A DNA stretch of 64,000 bases, taken from contig CAZOPV010000025.1 of the NCBI GenBank assembly GCA_964582085.1, positions 1-64,000 of the forward strand, given 5' to 3'. The position numbers and the translations under genes are program-made. The notes below the pieces were generated by a model. The model did no database searches. It saw only the letters and a list, made by a program, of their open reading frames with translations, and was not told the DNA's origin. Shown in pieces: positions 51,927-60,205 of the stretch. Numbering within the stretch: position 1 is the first letter of the stretch; each line of letters starts with the position of its first letter. Origin of the DNA: JADGNF01 sp964582085. Lineage in GTDB: Archaea; Thermoproteota; Bathyarchaeia; Bathyarchaeales; Bathycorpusculaceae.

Positions 51927-53620
51927 TGGCGGAGATGTTAGTAAAGAACGGCTTTGTTTTCGATCCCCTCAACAAGATTAACGGCGAAAAAATGGACATA
52001 GCCATAAAAAACGGAAAAATTGTGGAAAGTGTTAACGAGCATAAAGCCAAAAAAATTGATGCTGCCGGTTTAACTGTGATGCCTGGTGGTGTTGATATCC
52101 ACACACATATTGCAGGTGGAGAAGTAAATACCGGGCGCATGATCAGACCTGAAGATCACGTTAAGGACGCTGTGAGCAAGACGTCCATAACGAGGTCAGG
52201 TACTGGTTATTCTATTCCTTCCACATTTGTTACTGGTTATCGCTACTCAAAAATGGGTTATACTACTGTTATGAATCCTTCTATGGCGCCGTTAGGCGCA
52301 AAACATACACACGAGGAATTAAACGACATACCCCTTTTGGATAAAGCCACTTTTCCTTTGATTGGGGATTGGTGGTTTGTTCTTGAGCATCTTCAAAGGG
52401 GTGATTTGGAAGGTTGTGCACGGCATGTTGCGTGGATGCTAGAAACTACAAAGGGTTACGCCATAAAGATTGTGAACCCTGGTGGTTTGGAGTCATGGGG
52501 TTTTGGGAGTAACGTTCACAGCATAGATGACGTGGTTCCCAATTTCGACATTACCCCACGTGATATTATGTGTGGGCTTGCCAAAGTGAATAAAATGTTG
52601 AATTTGCCTCACTCCATTCATTTACACACCAATAATCTTGGAATGCCGGGCAACTATGTTACTACGTTGGAAACTATGAGGGCTCTGGAAGACATACCTA
52701 CAGATGGTAGACCTGTTTGCCACATCACGCACTTGCAGTTCAGTAGCTTTGCTGGTGACAGCTGGGGAAACATGAAATCTGCCGCAGAAGAAATTTCCAA
52801 GTATATAAATGCACACAACCACATGACTTTTGATATGGGACAAATAATTTTCACCGATACCACAACTATGACGGCTGACGGTCCATTCGAGTTTACGCTT
52901 TACCAACTCAGTGGTCACAAATGGGTCAACACTGATGTGGAAACCGAAACAAGCGGAGGCATAATCCCGATGCATTATAAACGCACAAGTGCAGTTAACG
53001 CTTTGCAATGGTCAATTGGGTTGGAGCTTGCGTTGCTGGTCGAGGATCCGTGGAAAATGTTCATGACTACCGACCACCCGAACGCTGGACCTTTTTTTGC
53101 TTATCCCAAAATTATGGCGTGGCTGATCAGCAAAAAAGCACGGATGGCAACCTTGAAGAAGTGTCACAAGAAAGCTCAAAAGAGAAGCCTACTTCCATCG
53201 ATTAAACGTGAATTGGACCTATATGAACTTGCTATAGTAACCCGGGCAGGTCAAGCCAAGGCACTGGGGCTCAAAAACAAAGGTCATTTAGGTGTGGGAG
53301 CTGATGCGGATATAGCCATCTACGACATCAACCCGGAAAAAATGGATATAGCTAAAAGTTACAAGACTGCTCGCAGGGCCTTCGACAGCGCAGCATATAC
53401 AATCAAAGATGGCAAAATTGTGGTGAAAGACGGCGAAGTTGTACAACATGCTGATGGCAGAACCATGTGGCTTGACGTGAAAACCGCGGAGCAGTTAACA
53501 GTAGACGAAGAAATGAAACGCAAGTTCAAACAGTACTGGACAGTTGAATACGAAAACTATCCAGTATATGATCACTATGTTAAAGTCCCTGAAGTAATAA
53601 CTGTAAAGGCGAGCGTCTAA
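51926..53620 (+). CDS. fwdA: Formylmethanofuran dehydrogenase subunit A
   Basis: 564 residues, amidohydrolase fold. VDIHTHIAGGEVNTGRM holds the metal ligands His59 and His61; the lysine expected to be carboxylated is in YAIKIVNPGGLESWG (Lys181). It transfers formate, tunnelled from FwdB, onto methanofuran. Length and motifs are normal. It is in the middle of the fwdDBAC order known from methanogens. Confidence 0.93.
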   Translation: MAEMLVKNGFVFDPLNKINGEKMDIAIKNGKIVESVNEHKAKKIDAAGLTVMPGGVDIHTHIAGGEVNTGRMIRPEDHVKDAVSKTSITRSGTGYSIPSTFVTGYRYSKMGYTTVMNPSMAPLGAKHTHEELNDIPLLDKATFPLIGDWWFVLEHLQRGDLEGCARHVAWMLETTKGYAIKIVNPGGLESWGFGSNVHSIDDVVPNFDITPRDIMCGLAKVNKMLNLPHSIHLHTNNLGMPGNYVTTLETMRALEDIPTDGRPVCHITHLQFSSFAGDSWGNMKSAAEEISKYINAHNHMTFDMGQIIFTDTTTMTADGPFEFTLYQLSGHKWVNTDVETETSGGIIPMHYKRTSAVNALQWSIGLELALLVEDPWKMFMTTDHPNAGPFFAYPKIMAWLISKKARMATLKKCHKKAQKRSLLPSIKRELDLYELAIVTRAGQAKALGLKNKGHLGVGADADIAIYDINPEKMDIAKSYKTARRAFDSAAYTIKDGKIVVKDGEVVQHADGRTMWLDVKTAEQLTVDEEMKRKFKQYWTVEYENYPVYDHYVKVPEVITVKASV

Positions 53621-53621
53621 A

Positions 53622-54437
53622 ATGATAGTCTTAACTCCCCTCAAAAAATTTCAGTTTCCCATCCATGCAGAGTGCATAAACCCTGATATTTTTCAAGGGA
53701 AATCTTTGGAGGACATTTTTTCTTTACATGTGTGGGAAGGCAATAAACAAAAGAAACTTGGGGATCTTTTCAAAATCGAGGAAACTGCTGTTGAAACACC
53801 TCATATAACCATCAACGGCGATGTGAGCGAAGTTCGACGTATTGGTCAAGGCATGAAAAATGGTGAAATCGTAATCAACGGTGACGCAGGGATGCATACA
53901 GGCGAAAAAATGGCGGGTGGAAAAATTACAATAAATGGCAACGCAGGTGGCTGGACAGGTAGCTCCATGAAAAAAGGTTTAATTGAAATTCACGGTAACG
54001 CCGGCGACTATTTGGCTTCACCTTACCGCGGGAGCGCTGAAGGTATGCGCGGCGGCAAAATAGTGGTCGATGGAGATGTCGGCAGCGACTCAGGATGTTA
54101 TTTGCATGGTGGCCTAATTAAAATTAAAGGCAACGCCGGTCCGTTCCTTGGGTTCCATATGAGTGACGGAACAATTCGCGTAGAAAAGAACGCAGGAGGA
54201 AGACTTGGAGCGAGCATGACTGGCGGAAAAATTGTGGTTTCAGGTACTGTCGATGAACTCATGCCTACTTTCACAATAGACGGCATAAAGCCAAAAGTAA
54301 AAATCGACGATGCCGAAACAGCTCAGGGTCCATTCTACGTTTTCTTGGGCGACTTAGCAGAAAAAGGCAACGGCAAACTTTTCATATCCAAAGCTAATAA
54401 TGCTCAATTAGGCCCAATATACGAAAAGTACCTGTAG
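53622..54437 (+). CDS. fwdC: Formylmethanofuran dehydrogenase subunit C
   Basis: 271 residues. After a 70-residue lead come repeats of the type INGDAGMHTGEKMAGGKI, IHGNAGDYLASPYRGSAEGMRGGKI and VDGDVGSDSGCYLHGGLI, the right-handed beta helix shared with the glutamate synthase C-terminal domain. It is a structural subunit of the Fwd complex. It starts 1 base after fwdA. The polyferredoxin and FwdE-G subunits are absent. Confidence 0.92.
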   Translation: MIVLTPLKKFQFPIHAECINPDIFQGKSLEDIFSLHVWEGNKQKKLGDLFKIEETAVETPHITINGDVSEVRRIGQGMKNGEIVINGDAGMHTGEKMAGGKITINGNAGGWTGSSMKKGLIEIHGNAGDYLASPYRGSAEGMRGGKIVVDGDVGSDSGCYLHGGLIKIKGNAGPFLGFHMSDGTIRVEKNAGGRLGASMTGGKIVVSGTVDELMPTFTIDGIKPKVKIDDAETAQGPFYVFLGDLAEKGNGKLFISKANNAQLGPIYEKYL

Positions 54438-54451
54438 GGTGCGGCAATACC

Positions 54452-55417
54452 TTGCATGAATTTTTAAGTGTAAACAGGTTGGCGTGGAAGCTCACTGAGA
54501 AATTTTTGGTCAACCCTGATTTTTATAGTGTATGTTGCACAAAAACTAGCGCAGGCGCAACCGTAGTTGATGCCGGCGTCAAAGCAGCCGGCGGATTTCA
54601 AGCGGGGAAGCTCCTCACCGAACTTTGCTTAGGTGGCATAGGCAAAGTTCAATTAGACTTTAAAACATATGGAGACATAACTTTTCCTTCTATAACGGTC
54701 TCAACAGACCATCCTGCCATTGCAACTTTGGGTTCACAGTTCGCTGGATGGCGCATAAAAGAGCCAGATGGCTCAATAGCCATAGGGTCAGGTCCTGCTC
54801 GGGCATTATCCCTCAAGCCTAAAGACATTTACGACGAAATTGAATACAAGGACTCTTCAGACTGTGCTGTCTTAACTTTGGAAAGTAATTGTTTGCCCTC
54901 AGATTTGCTCATTGAAAAAGTCACAGTAGCCTGTAATATTAAAGCTGAAAACTTGGTTGTGGTGGTAGCTCCCACGGCGAGTATTGCTGGTTTAACTCAG
55001 GTCTCAGGTAGAGTCGTAGAGGTGGGGATTCATAAACTTCGCACGTTAGGTTTAAGCCCCAAAGTTATCAAGTACGCTTGCGGTTATGCTCCCATCCCTC
55101 CTGCAGGTAACAATTTTGAAGTTGCCATGGCTCGCACCAATGATGCTATACTCTATGGCGGAACCGTTTACTGTGTTGTTGACTACGATGACGAGGCGAC
55201 GCTACAAAAAATTGTAAAGCAAGCCCCCTCTAAAATGTCTAAGGACTATGGTAAACCTTTTCTGCAGATTTTCCTTGAGGCGGACCGCGACTTCTACAAA
55301 ATCGATCATAACCTCTTTGCGCCTGCCGCTCTTATTGTTAACAATGCAAAAACTGGTAACGTGTTTAAAGCCGGCGAAAATAATCCCGCAGTTCTCGTGG
55401 AATCTTTAGGGCTCTAA
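54452..55417 (+). CDS. mch: Methenyl-H4MPT cyclohydrolase
   Basis: 321 residues, TTG start. LSVNRLAWKLTEKFL, TSAGATVVDAGVKAAGGFQAGKLLTELCLGGIGKV, AIGSGPARAL and YACGYAPIPPAGNNFEVAMARTNDAILYGG are Mch signatures. It interconverts formyl-H4MPT and methenyl-H4MPT, the step after Fwd and Ftr. It follows fwdC after 14 bases, so the five genes form one operon. Confidence 0.95.
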   Translation: MHEFLSVNRLAWKLTEKFLVNPDFYSVCCTKTSAGATVVDAGVKAAGGFQAGKLLTELCLGGIGKVQLDFKTYGDITFPSITVSTDHPAIATLGSQFAGWRIKEPDGSIAIGSGPARALSLKPKDIYDEIEYKDSSDCAVLTLESNCLPSDLLIEKVTVACNIKAENLVVVVAPTASIAGLTQVSGRVVEVGIHKLRTLGLSPKVIKYACGYAPIPPAGNNFEVAMARTNDAILYGGTVYCVVDYDDEATLQKIVKQAPSKMSKDYGKPFLQIFLEADRDFYKIDHNLFAPAALIVNNAKTGNVFKAGENNPAVLVESLGL

Positions 55418-55440
55418 TTTTGACTTTTTTAATTTCTTAT

Positions 55441-56034
55441 TTAGAGTTTAAGGTTCTTTTTTACAGTATTTGCTACGATGTGTCCTATAGGCACAGTGTA
55501 GAGTGCAAGTGTTGAATTGAATAGTGCTATCAGAGGAATAGCTGCTACTATTGCCGTTTCAGGCATTGCGTACCCGATCGGTGGTTCATACCTCAACACT
55601 GCATAATTTACAACAGTCATTAACGCTGTCCTGAACATCACACCTAAGATTGTAGCGGCGGTTATCTGAATTGTCTGCTTTTTTAATGTTGCTTTTGTCG
55701 TTTTAGCTGGATCGTTTTTGATATTAAATAACTTGTAAGAAACATAAATCCCAAATAACATTGACAGTACTGCAACAAAGTTGTAGAAGGGTCCCGTAAT
55801 GAGTGCCCCTGGAAAAACTGCAATCAAAATTATCATGTTCATTAATGCAATAGCGATTGATGACCTGAAGCTGATTAATGCAAAAGCAGCTACAATTGGT
55901 ATTTCCCATATTTGGTAATACAAAAAAGGTGCGTAGGGTGCAGGGATAGCTATTCCTGTGAAAGCTGGATTAAGTGCTACGGTGATTGCTGCAAGAACTA
56001 TTATTAGTGTAAATTTTTTGGTGTTCATGTTCAT
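55441..56034 (-). CDS. ECF-type vitamin transporter S component (likely)
   Basis: 197 residues, about six membrane helices. LIIVLAAITVALNPAFTGIAIPAPYAPFLYYQIWEIPIVAAFALI and the general layout resemble substrate-binding S components of energy-coupling-factor transporters. The vitamin is not identifiable. A 12-bp palindrome lies about 30 bases upstream of its start. It converges with mch. Confidence 0.65.
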   Translation of the reverse strand: MNMNTKKFTLIIVLAAITVALNPAFTGIAIPAPYAPFLYYQIWEIPIVAAFALISFRSSIAIALMNMIILIAVFPGALITGPFYNFVAVLSMLFGIYVSYKLFNIKNDPAKTTKATLKKQTIQITAATILGVMFRTALMTVVNYAVLRYEPPIGYAMPETAIVAAIPLIALFNSTLALYTVPIGHIVANTVKKNLKL

Positions 56035-56064
56035 CGACTTAACCTGTCAGATTTAATTATTTAA

Positions 56065-56087
56065 GAGTAGCTACTCATATAAGAGTA
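56065..56087 (-). promoter_or_regulatory. Palindrome and repeated half-site upstream of the ECF gene
   Basis: GAGTAGCTACTC (56065-56076) is a perfect 12-bp palindrome. The half-site AAGAGTA is repeated at 56063-56069 and 56081-56087, 18 bases apart. It lies in a TATA-like, AT-rich region between divergent genes and is a candidate repressor operator. Confidence 0.5.
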
Positions 56088-56149
56088 ACAAATTTTGAGT
56101 TTAAAACTAAATAAAGGGTGCTCCTATATGATTTCAATAGTGAAAAACG

Positions 56150-57397
56150 TTGCCGCAACTCCTCCAGTTCTCCACCAGCGAAGTAAAAGCTTGGCTTGAA
56201 AAGGAAACAAACCCTACCTTAATTCCAATACAGAGTCAAGTCCAAAAGCACCTCACCAACATGCACACTGGGCTTCAGAACCTTTTAGAAGCCAGTAAAA
56301 TGCTCTTTGATAATAGTCAAGCTGAGATTGACAAGCGAAACATGAAGGTTTACAACCGTGCGCGCGCCCTCAACAAGTTGGCGCTCCTTTTCATTGAACG
56401 AATAAAAAAATTAAAAACACCCCAAGTCGTTACCTACGACAGCCTCAGCATTTTTGCTCAAGATATACAAAAAGCGTTAACCGTCACCGAAATTGACATC
56501 AAAAATTGGTTTCAACATATCTCTCCATTCTTCATAATGGATCGCAGAAAATTCCTCTCCGTTTACGAAAAAACAAAATTAATTTTTGGCAACTTCAACA
56601 ATTTTTTAACGCGGGAATACGTAAAAACTAAGAGTCTTCAACAGACCTTCCAGTTGATTGGTGAATTGCAAACCTTAGAAAAGCAATTATCCGCCGTTGA
56701 AGTGCAAAAAACTAATCTAAAAAACGAGCGCTTACAAATCAAACGAGAAGTAGCTACTTTGGAACACCAGGTCACGGCTTTAACCGCTAAAATTAGTCTT
56801 GAACAAATCACGCGACTTAGCGCTGAAATTGAAGGCTTAAATAACCTGTTGAAACAGCAACTACGGCATTTACAGAAACCGTTTATAAAAATGCAAGCCC
56901 TTGCTAGTGTGAGTAGTAGTTCAGGTTTAAATCCTGATGAACTTAAAAAAGTCGGTTTATATTTGGAGAATCCCTTTGAAGCTATTATAACCGAAGAAGC
57001 TAGTTTACCCGTACTTAAGGAGATTTTACAAAAGCTTTTGAAATTACTCAGCCAAGATACGCTGAAGCTGAAGCCTGATAAAGCCCGCAAAGCCGAACAA
57101 ACGATAACTGACATATTAAAACATGATGCATTAAAGACTTTCCACGGTAAATGCGTTGATGTTGCTGCCCGACGAAGACAACTTGAAGGCTCAACTGAAC
57201 TGGGAGAAGCCAAACTTCGCTTGTCTTCGCTTCAGCAGCAGATTGATCAGTTGAAGGCTCGGTATGTGAATCTGGAGACCGATGAAGTTGCTAAAGAGAA
57301 AAGCTGCGTGGAGTTAGTGGAGAAAATCCGTAACCACAAAAAAGCAGTTGAAACAAGCATACTTAACTATCTGGGCAAACAAGTGCGGTTATCTTAG
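56150..57397 (+). CDS. Coiled-coil protein of unknown function
   Basis: 415 residues, TTG start. Predicted to be almost all helical, with long heptad stretches at about 160-245 (LQTLEKQLSAVEVQKTNLKN) and 335-400 (LRLSSLQQQIDQLKARYVNL). Between them is a smaller helical region. No membrane helix or known catalytic motif was seen. It is followed 83 bases later by mptN. The layout is that of a structural or scaffold protein; no family is recognised. Confidence 0.65.
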   Translation: MPQLLQFSTSEVKAWLEKETNPTLIPIQSQVQKHLTNMHTGLQNLLEASKMLFDNSQAEIDKRNMKVYNRARALNKLALLFIERIKKLKTPQVVTYDSLSIFAQDIQKALTVTEIDIKNWFQHISPFFIMDRRKFLSVYEKTKLIFGNFNNFLTREYVKTKSLQQTFQLIGELQTLEKQLSAVEVQKTNLKNERLQIKREVATLEHQVTALTAKISLEQITRLSAEIEGLNNLLKQQLRHLQKPFIKMQALASVSSSSGLNPDELKKVGLYLENPFEAIITEEASLPVLKEILQKLLKLLSQDTLKLKPDKARKAEQTITDILKHDALKTFHGKCVDVAARRRQLEGSTELGEAKLRLSSLQQQIDQLKARYVNLETDEVAKEKSCVELVEKIRNHKKAVETSILNYLGKQVRLS

Positions 57398-57480
57398 TTT
57401 GGTTTTCTATCCCTCGGAAACTTTAAGAGGCTAATCAGTTTAGCTCTTTTGGCAGAAAAACACGCACAGGATGAATCTGT

Positions 57481-58374
57481 TTGAAGATCGGCATTGCAAC
57501 CCGAAACATGGAAGCGTGGAGTAGCACCCAAGTGAGGGAGGCCCTATCCAGACGCGGTATACCTTATGTCTGTTTCACTTTCCCTAAACTGGTTTCCCAG
57601 ATTGGACACAAACCCTACTTCCGAGTTAAAGACGTAAACCTGCAGAATGTGAGCTTGATAGAAGATCTAGATGCCCTTATCATACGTCCTATCGGCCGCG
57701 GTAGTTTAGAAGAATTAGTTTTCCGCATGGATATGCTCTACAAACTTGAACGTGAAGGATTCTATGTGTTGAATCCTGCGGAAGCAATAGAGCATTGTGT
57801 CGACAAATATGACATACTCGCTATTCTCGAGGATAACGGTGTTCCTGTGCCGCGGACTTTCGCTACCGAGAGCGTAAACGAAGCAGTAGCGGCTTTTGAG
57901 GAATTGGGCGGTGATGTAGTAGTTAAACCTATTTTTGGCTCCAGAGGAATTGGTGCAACGCGAGTGGTGGACAAGGAAATTGCCAACACAGTCTTTAATG
58001 CTATTGCTTTTCAACACGGTGTCATTTATCTGCAGGAATTTGTTCCTCATGGACGCAGTGACATACGGGCTTTTGTCATAGGCAACCGTGTTATTGCGGC
58101 GATGCGTCGTGTTGCCGAGGGTTGGAAAACCAACTACAGTCAGGGTGCACGACCTGCGCCAACGACTTTGAGTAAGGAGTTTGAAGAGTTGGCTGTGAAA
58201 GCGGCAAAAGCGGTGGGCTGCAAAGTTGCAGGTGTCGATATCCTTGAGGGTCCAGATGGTCCAAAGATTTGTGATGTTAACAGTCAACCTGGTTGGAAGG
58301 GCTTGCAGGTGGTAACTAAGGTTAACATAGCTGAGGAAATTGTGAATTTTTTGCTCTTGGAGCTGAAAAAATAG
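57481..58374 (+). CDS. mptN: Tetrahydromethanopterin:alpha-L-glutamate ligase (RimK-like)
   Basis: 297 residues, TTG start. The ATP-grasp fold shows GGDVVVKPIFGSRGIGATRVVD, IYLQEFVPHGRSDIRAFVIGNRVIAAMRR and KVAGVDILEGPDGPKICDVNSQPGWKGLQ. The lead FRVKDVNLQNVSLIEDLDALIIRPIGRGSLEEL resembles MptN, which adds glutamate to tetrahydromethanopterin to make tetrahydrosarcinapterin. The nearby fwd and mch support this; another RimK-type ligase (LysX, CofF) cannot be excluded. Confidence 0.75.
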   Translation: MKIGIATRNMEAWSSTQVREALSRRGIPYVCFTFPKLVSQIGHKPYFRVKDVNLQNVSLIEDLDALIIRPIGRGSLEELVFRMDMLYKLEREGFYVLNPAEAIEHCVDKYDILAILEDNGVPVPRTFATESVNEAVAAFEELGGDVVVKPIFGSRGIGATRVVDKEIANTVFNAIAFQHGVIYLQEFVPHGRSDIRAFVIGNRVIAAMRRVAEGWKTNYSQGARPAPTTLSKEFEELAVKAAKAVGCKVAGVDILEGPDGPKICDVNSQPGWKGLQVVTKVNIAEEIVNFLLLELKK

Positions 58375-58395
58375 GGCAATGTCTGCCGTGTTTCT

Positions 58396-59397
58396 CTATT
58401 TTTTTGTGGAACAAATCTCGGCGTAGGGGTCCTGAGCAGCTTTTGGGAATGGAATGTCTTTTAGGTTTTTTGTTACTACTCTGTTCTTATTCTTTGTGAA
58501 TACCCCTATAAAACCGCAGTCTACCCCTAACTTACGTAGCACCTCTTGAACTTCGTCTTGTGCTTGAGGCGCCACTGCTGCCAAAAGTGTACCTGTAGAT
58601 GACATTGCTATCACCTCTTCATCTGAAAGTTTGAAATGAGTTTGTAGTTTCTTAATTTCAGGGCTTATGGGCAGTTTTTCCGCTTCTATTCTAAACCCCA
58701 AGTTTGCTACTCCAGCAAATTCGTTAAGAGCGGTAACTAACCCCCCTTCGGTTGCATCATGCATAGCGTGGACGCCGTTAATTTCTGCTAATTGAAGTGC
58801 TTCTTTGACGCAACTTTGAAGAGTAACTCCATCAGCGATGATTTTTGTAGTTCTATTTCCGACCAGTTTCTCTGCTAACTTCCTATGGTTTAAAGAGAAG
58901 TTAACCAGTGTTTCGTAGCCTAAGCTTTTGGTACAAAGGATAAAGTCGCCTACCTCGGCTTTTGAGGGAGTGCGTAGCTTTTCAGGTCTTACTGTACCAT
59001 AGACGGTGCAGACCCCAATGAGGTCTGTTAGACTGGGATACGTGCCTGTGTGCCCTGTAACTATCGCAAGGTCAAGTTCGTTTGCAGCCTTGCAGGCTTG
59101 CTTCATGACTCTCTGGAAAACTTCAGCTTTAGTTCCTAGAGGTGCCAGTAAATTGATAGTGCAGAATTCGGGTTTTGCCCCAAACAGCGCAACATCGGAG
59201 GCGGCGTAGTTGATGAGTAGCCAGCCGAACCATTTTTTTGGGACACCTGTACAGGGGTCAGTGGAGACTACAACGTATTTGTCCTCTAAGAGGTGGACTC
59301 CTGCGTCGTAGCCTGATTCCGGAGGCACAATAATCGTGTGGGCTTTTTTAATACATGCCAGAAGTTTTTGTAGTTCGCTTGGAGATAGTTTTCCCAT
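58396..59397 (-). CDS. AIR synthase-related (PurM/HypE/ThiL superfamily) protein
   Basis: 333 residues. It has VSTDPCTGVPKKWFGWLLINYAASDVALFGAKP, IVTGHTGTYP, HDATEGGLVTALNEFAGVANLGF and SSTGTLLAAV, the ATP-binding layout of the PurM/ThiL/HypE/SelD superfamily. It starts 15 bases after thiT, so it lies in the same TPP-riboswitch operon. ThiL, thiamine-monophosphate kinase, belongs to this superfamily, so a thiamine-salvage role is attractive. The sequence looks closer to HypE-like members, so this remains inference. Confidence 0.75.
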   Translation of the reverse strand: MGKLSPSELQKLLACIKKAHTIIVPPESGYDAGVHLLEDKYVVVSTDPCTGVPKKWFGWLLINYAASDVALFGAKPEFCTINLLAPLGTKAEVFQRVMKQACKAANELDLAIVTGHTGTYPSLTDLIGVCTVYGTVRPEKLRTPSKAEVGDFILCTKSLGYETLVNFSLNHRKLAEKLVGNRTTKIIADGVTLQSCVKEALQLAEINGVHAMHDATEGGLVTALNEFAGVANLGFRIEAEKLPISPEIKKLQTHFKLSDEEVIAMSSTGTLLAAVAPQAQDEVQEVLRKLGVDCGFIGVFTKNKNRVVTKNLKDIPFPKAAQDPYAEICSTKK

Positions 59398-59412
59398 TCT
59401 AGACGTCCTCGT

Positions 59413-59927
59413 TTAGAGGTACCTGTTGAGAGCTCTACTTTTTTGTAGTAGGAAAACCATGAAGGCGCTTACCACGAGTTCTGGGAGCAGATAGCTGCCA
59501 TTGTATACTGTTGAGTACACATAGGGATTTAGTTCAGGAACGTATAGAGGTGCCCAGTAGACTACCCCTGAGATGAAGTGTAAGATGAATCTTCCTGTGA
59601 TTCCTACTGTTGCGCCGATTACGGGTTGTTTTTTGAACGACCCTGCAAGACCTAGTACACCAAAAGCCAGTTGATAGTCCAGTAGCATTTGGATGGGATT
59701 TATGAAGTATGGCAGAACCGCAAATTGTATGGTGCCATGTATGATGCCGCCGAGGAGTCCGATTTTTGTGCCTCGCCTAAGGGCAAGCCATATTATGGGC
59801 ACCATCGAACCTGCAGTTATGGAGCCTCCCTGTGGCAAGGTGTAGACAACGATGAAGCTAAGTGCGGTTGCCAACGCCACAAAGATGGCAATTTCAGATA
59901 TTATTTTTGTTGAAAAAAAAGGCTCAT
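59413..59927 (-). CDS. thiT: ThiT-like thiamine transporter S component, N-terminus out of frame at a T8 run
   Basis: The main frame (GTG at 59880 to 59413, 155 codons) contains LPQGGSITAGSMVPIIWLALRRGTKIG, matching ThiT, the thiamine-binding ECF component. The family's first helix should start earlier. The ATG at 59925-59927 reads MSLFF and then leaves the frame at eight Ts (59913-59920). Adding one base there gives MSLFFSTKIISEIAIFVALA joined to the main frame. This is either a homopolymer sequencing error, a real indel, or slippage on the run. The gene lies directly behind a TPP riboswitch. Confidence 0.78.
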
Positions 59928-59964
59928 TTAGTTTATTTACACGTTCTATTTGGTTTATTTTTTT

Positions 59965-60060
59965 GTCCCTCCGCCAGTATTATCTGGTTCAGGTTCATCG
60001 GGTCGACAGCCATTGAGCTGTCCTCTCAGCCGGGTCAATTTCCCAGCTCCCCATTTTGAC
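59965..60060 (-). promoter_or_regulatory. TPP (THI-box) riboswitch controlling thiT and the AIR-synthase-like gene
   Basis: On the minus strand the THI consensus is clear: GGGGAGCTGGG, CCCGGCTGAGAGG, GACCCGATGAACCTGAACC and AGATAATACTGGCGGAGGGA. Helices can be drawn: GCTGGG with CCCGGC, GACAGC with GCTGTC, CCAG with CTGG, and outer GTC with GAC. The 3' end contains GGAGG, which could be hidden or exposed as a ribosome-binding site when TPP binds. The thiT ATG lies about 38 bases beyond. Confidence 0.92.
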
Positions 60061-60205
60061 CTTACAGGTTAAACAATTAATGTTTGAGCAATATTAATTT
60101 TTCCAAGATTAATATGTTGAGTTAGGTTATGTTTAGGTGTGGGGATAATGTTTTTAGGTGGTTTTCTAACTTCTACAGCCATCAAACTCGAGAGGAACAA
60201 GCAGT

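Noticed and set aside
57715..58287. 190-codon minus-strand frame inside mptN
   Set aside because: Antisense shadow of the ATP-grasp gene.
58396..59397. Hydrogenase maturation protein HypE
   Set aside because: No hydrogenase or other hyp genes nearby, and the riboswitch operon points to thiamine instead; left as superfamily member.
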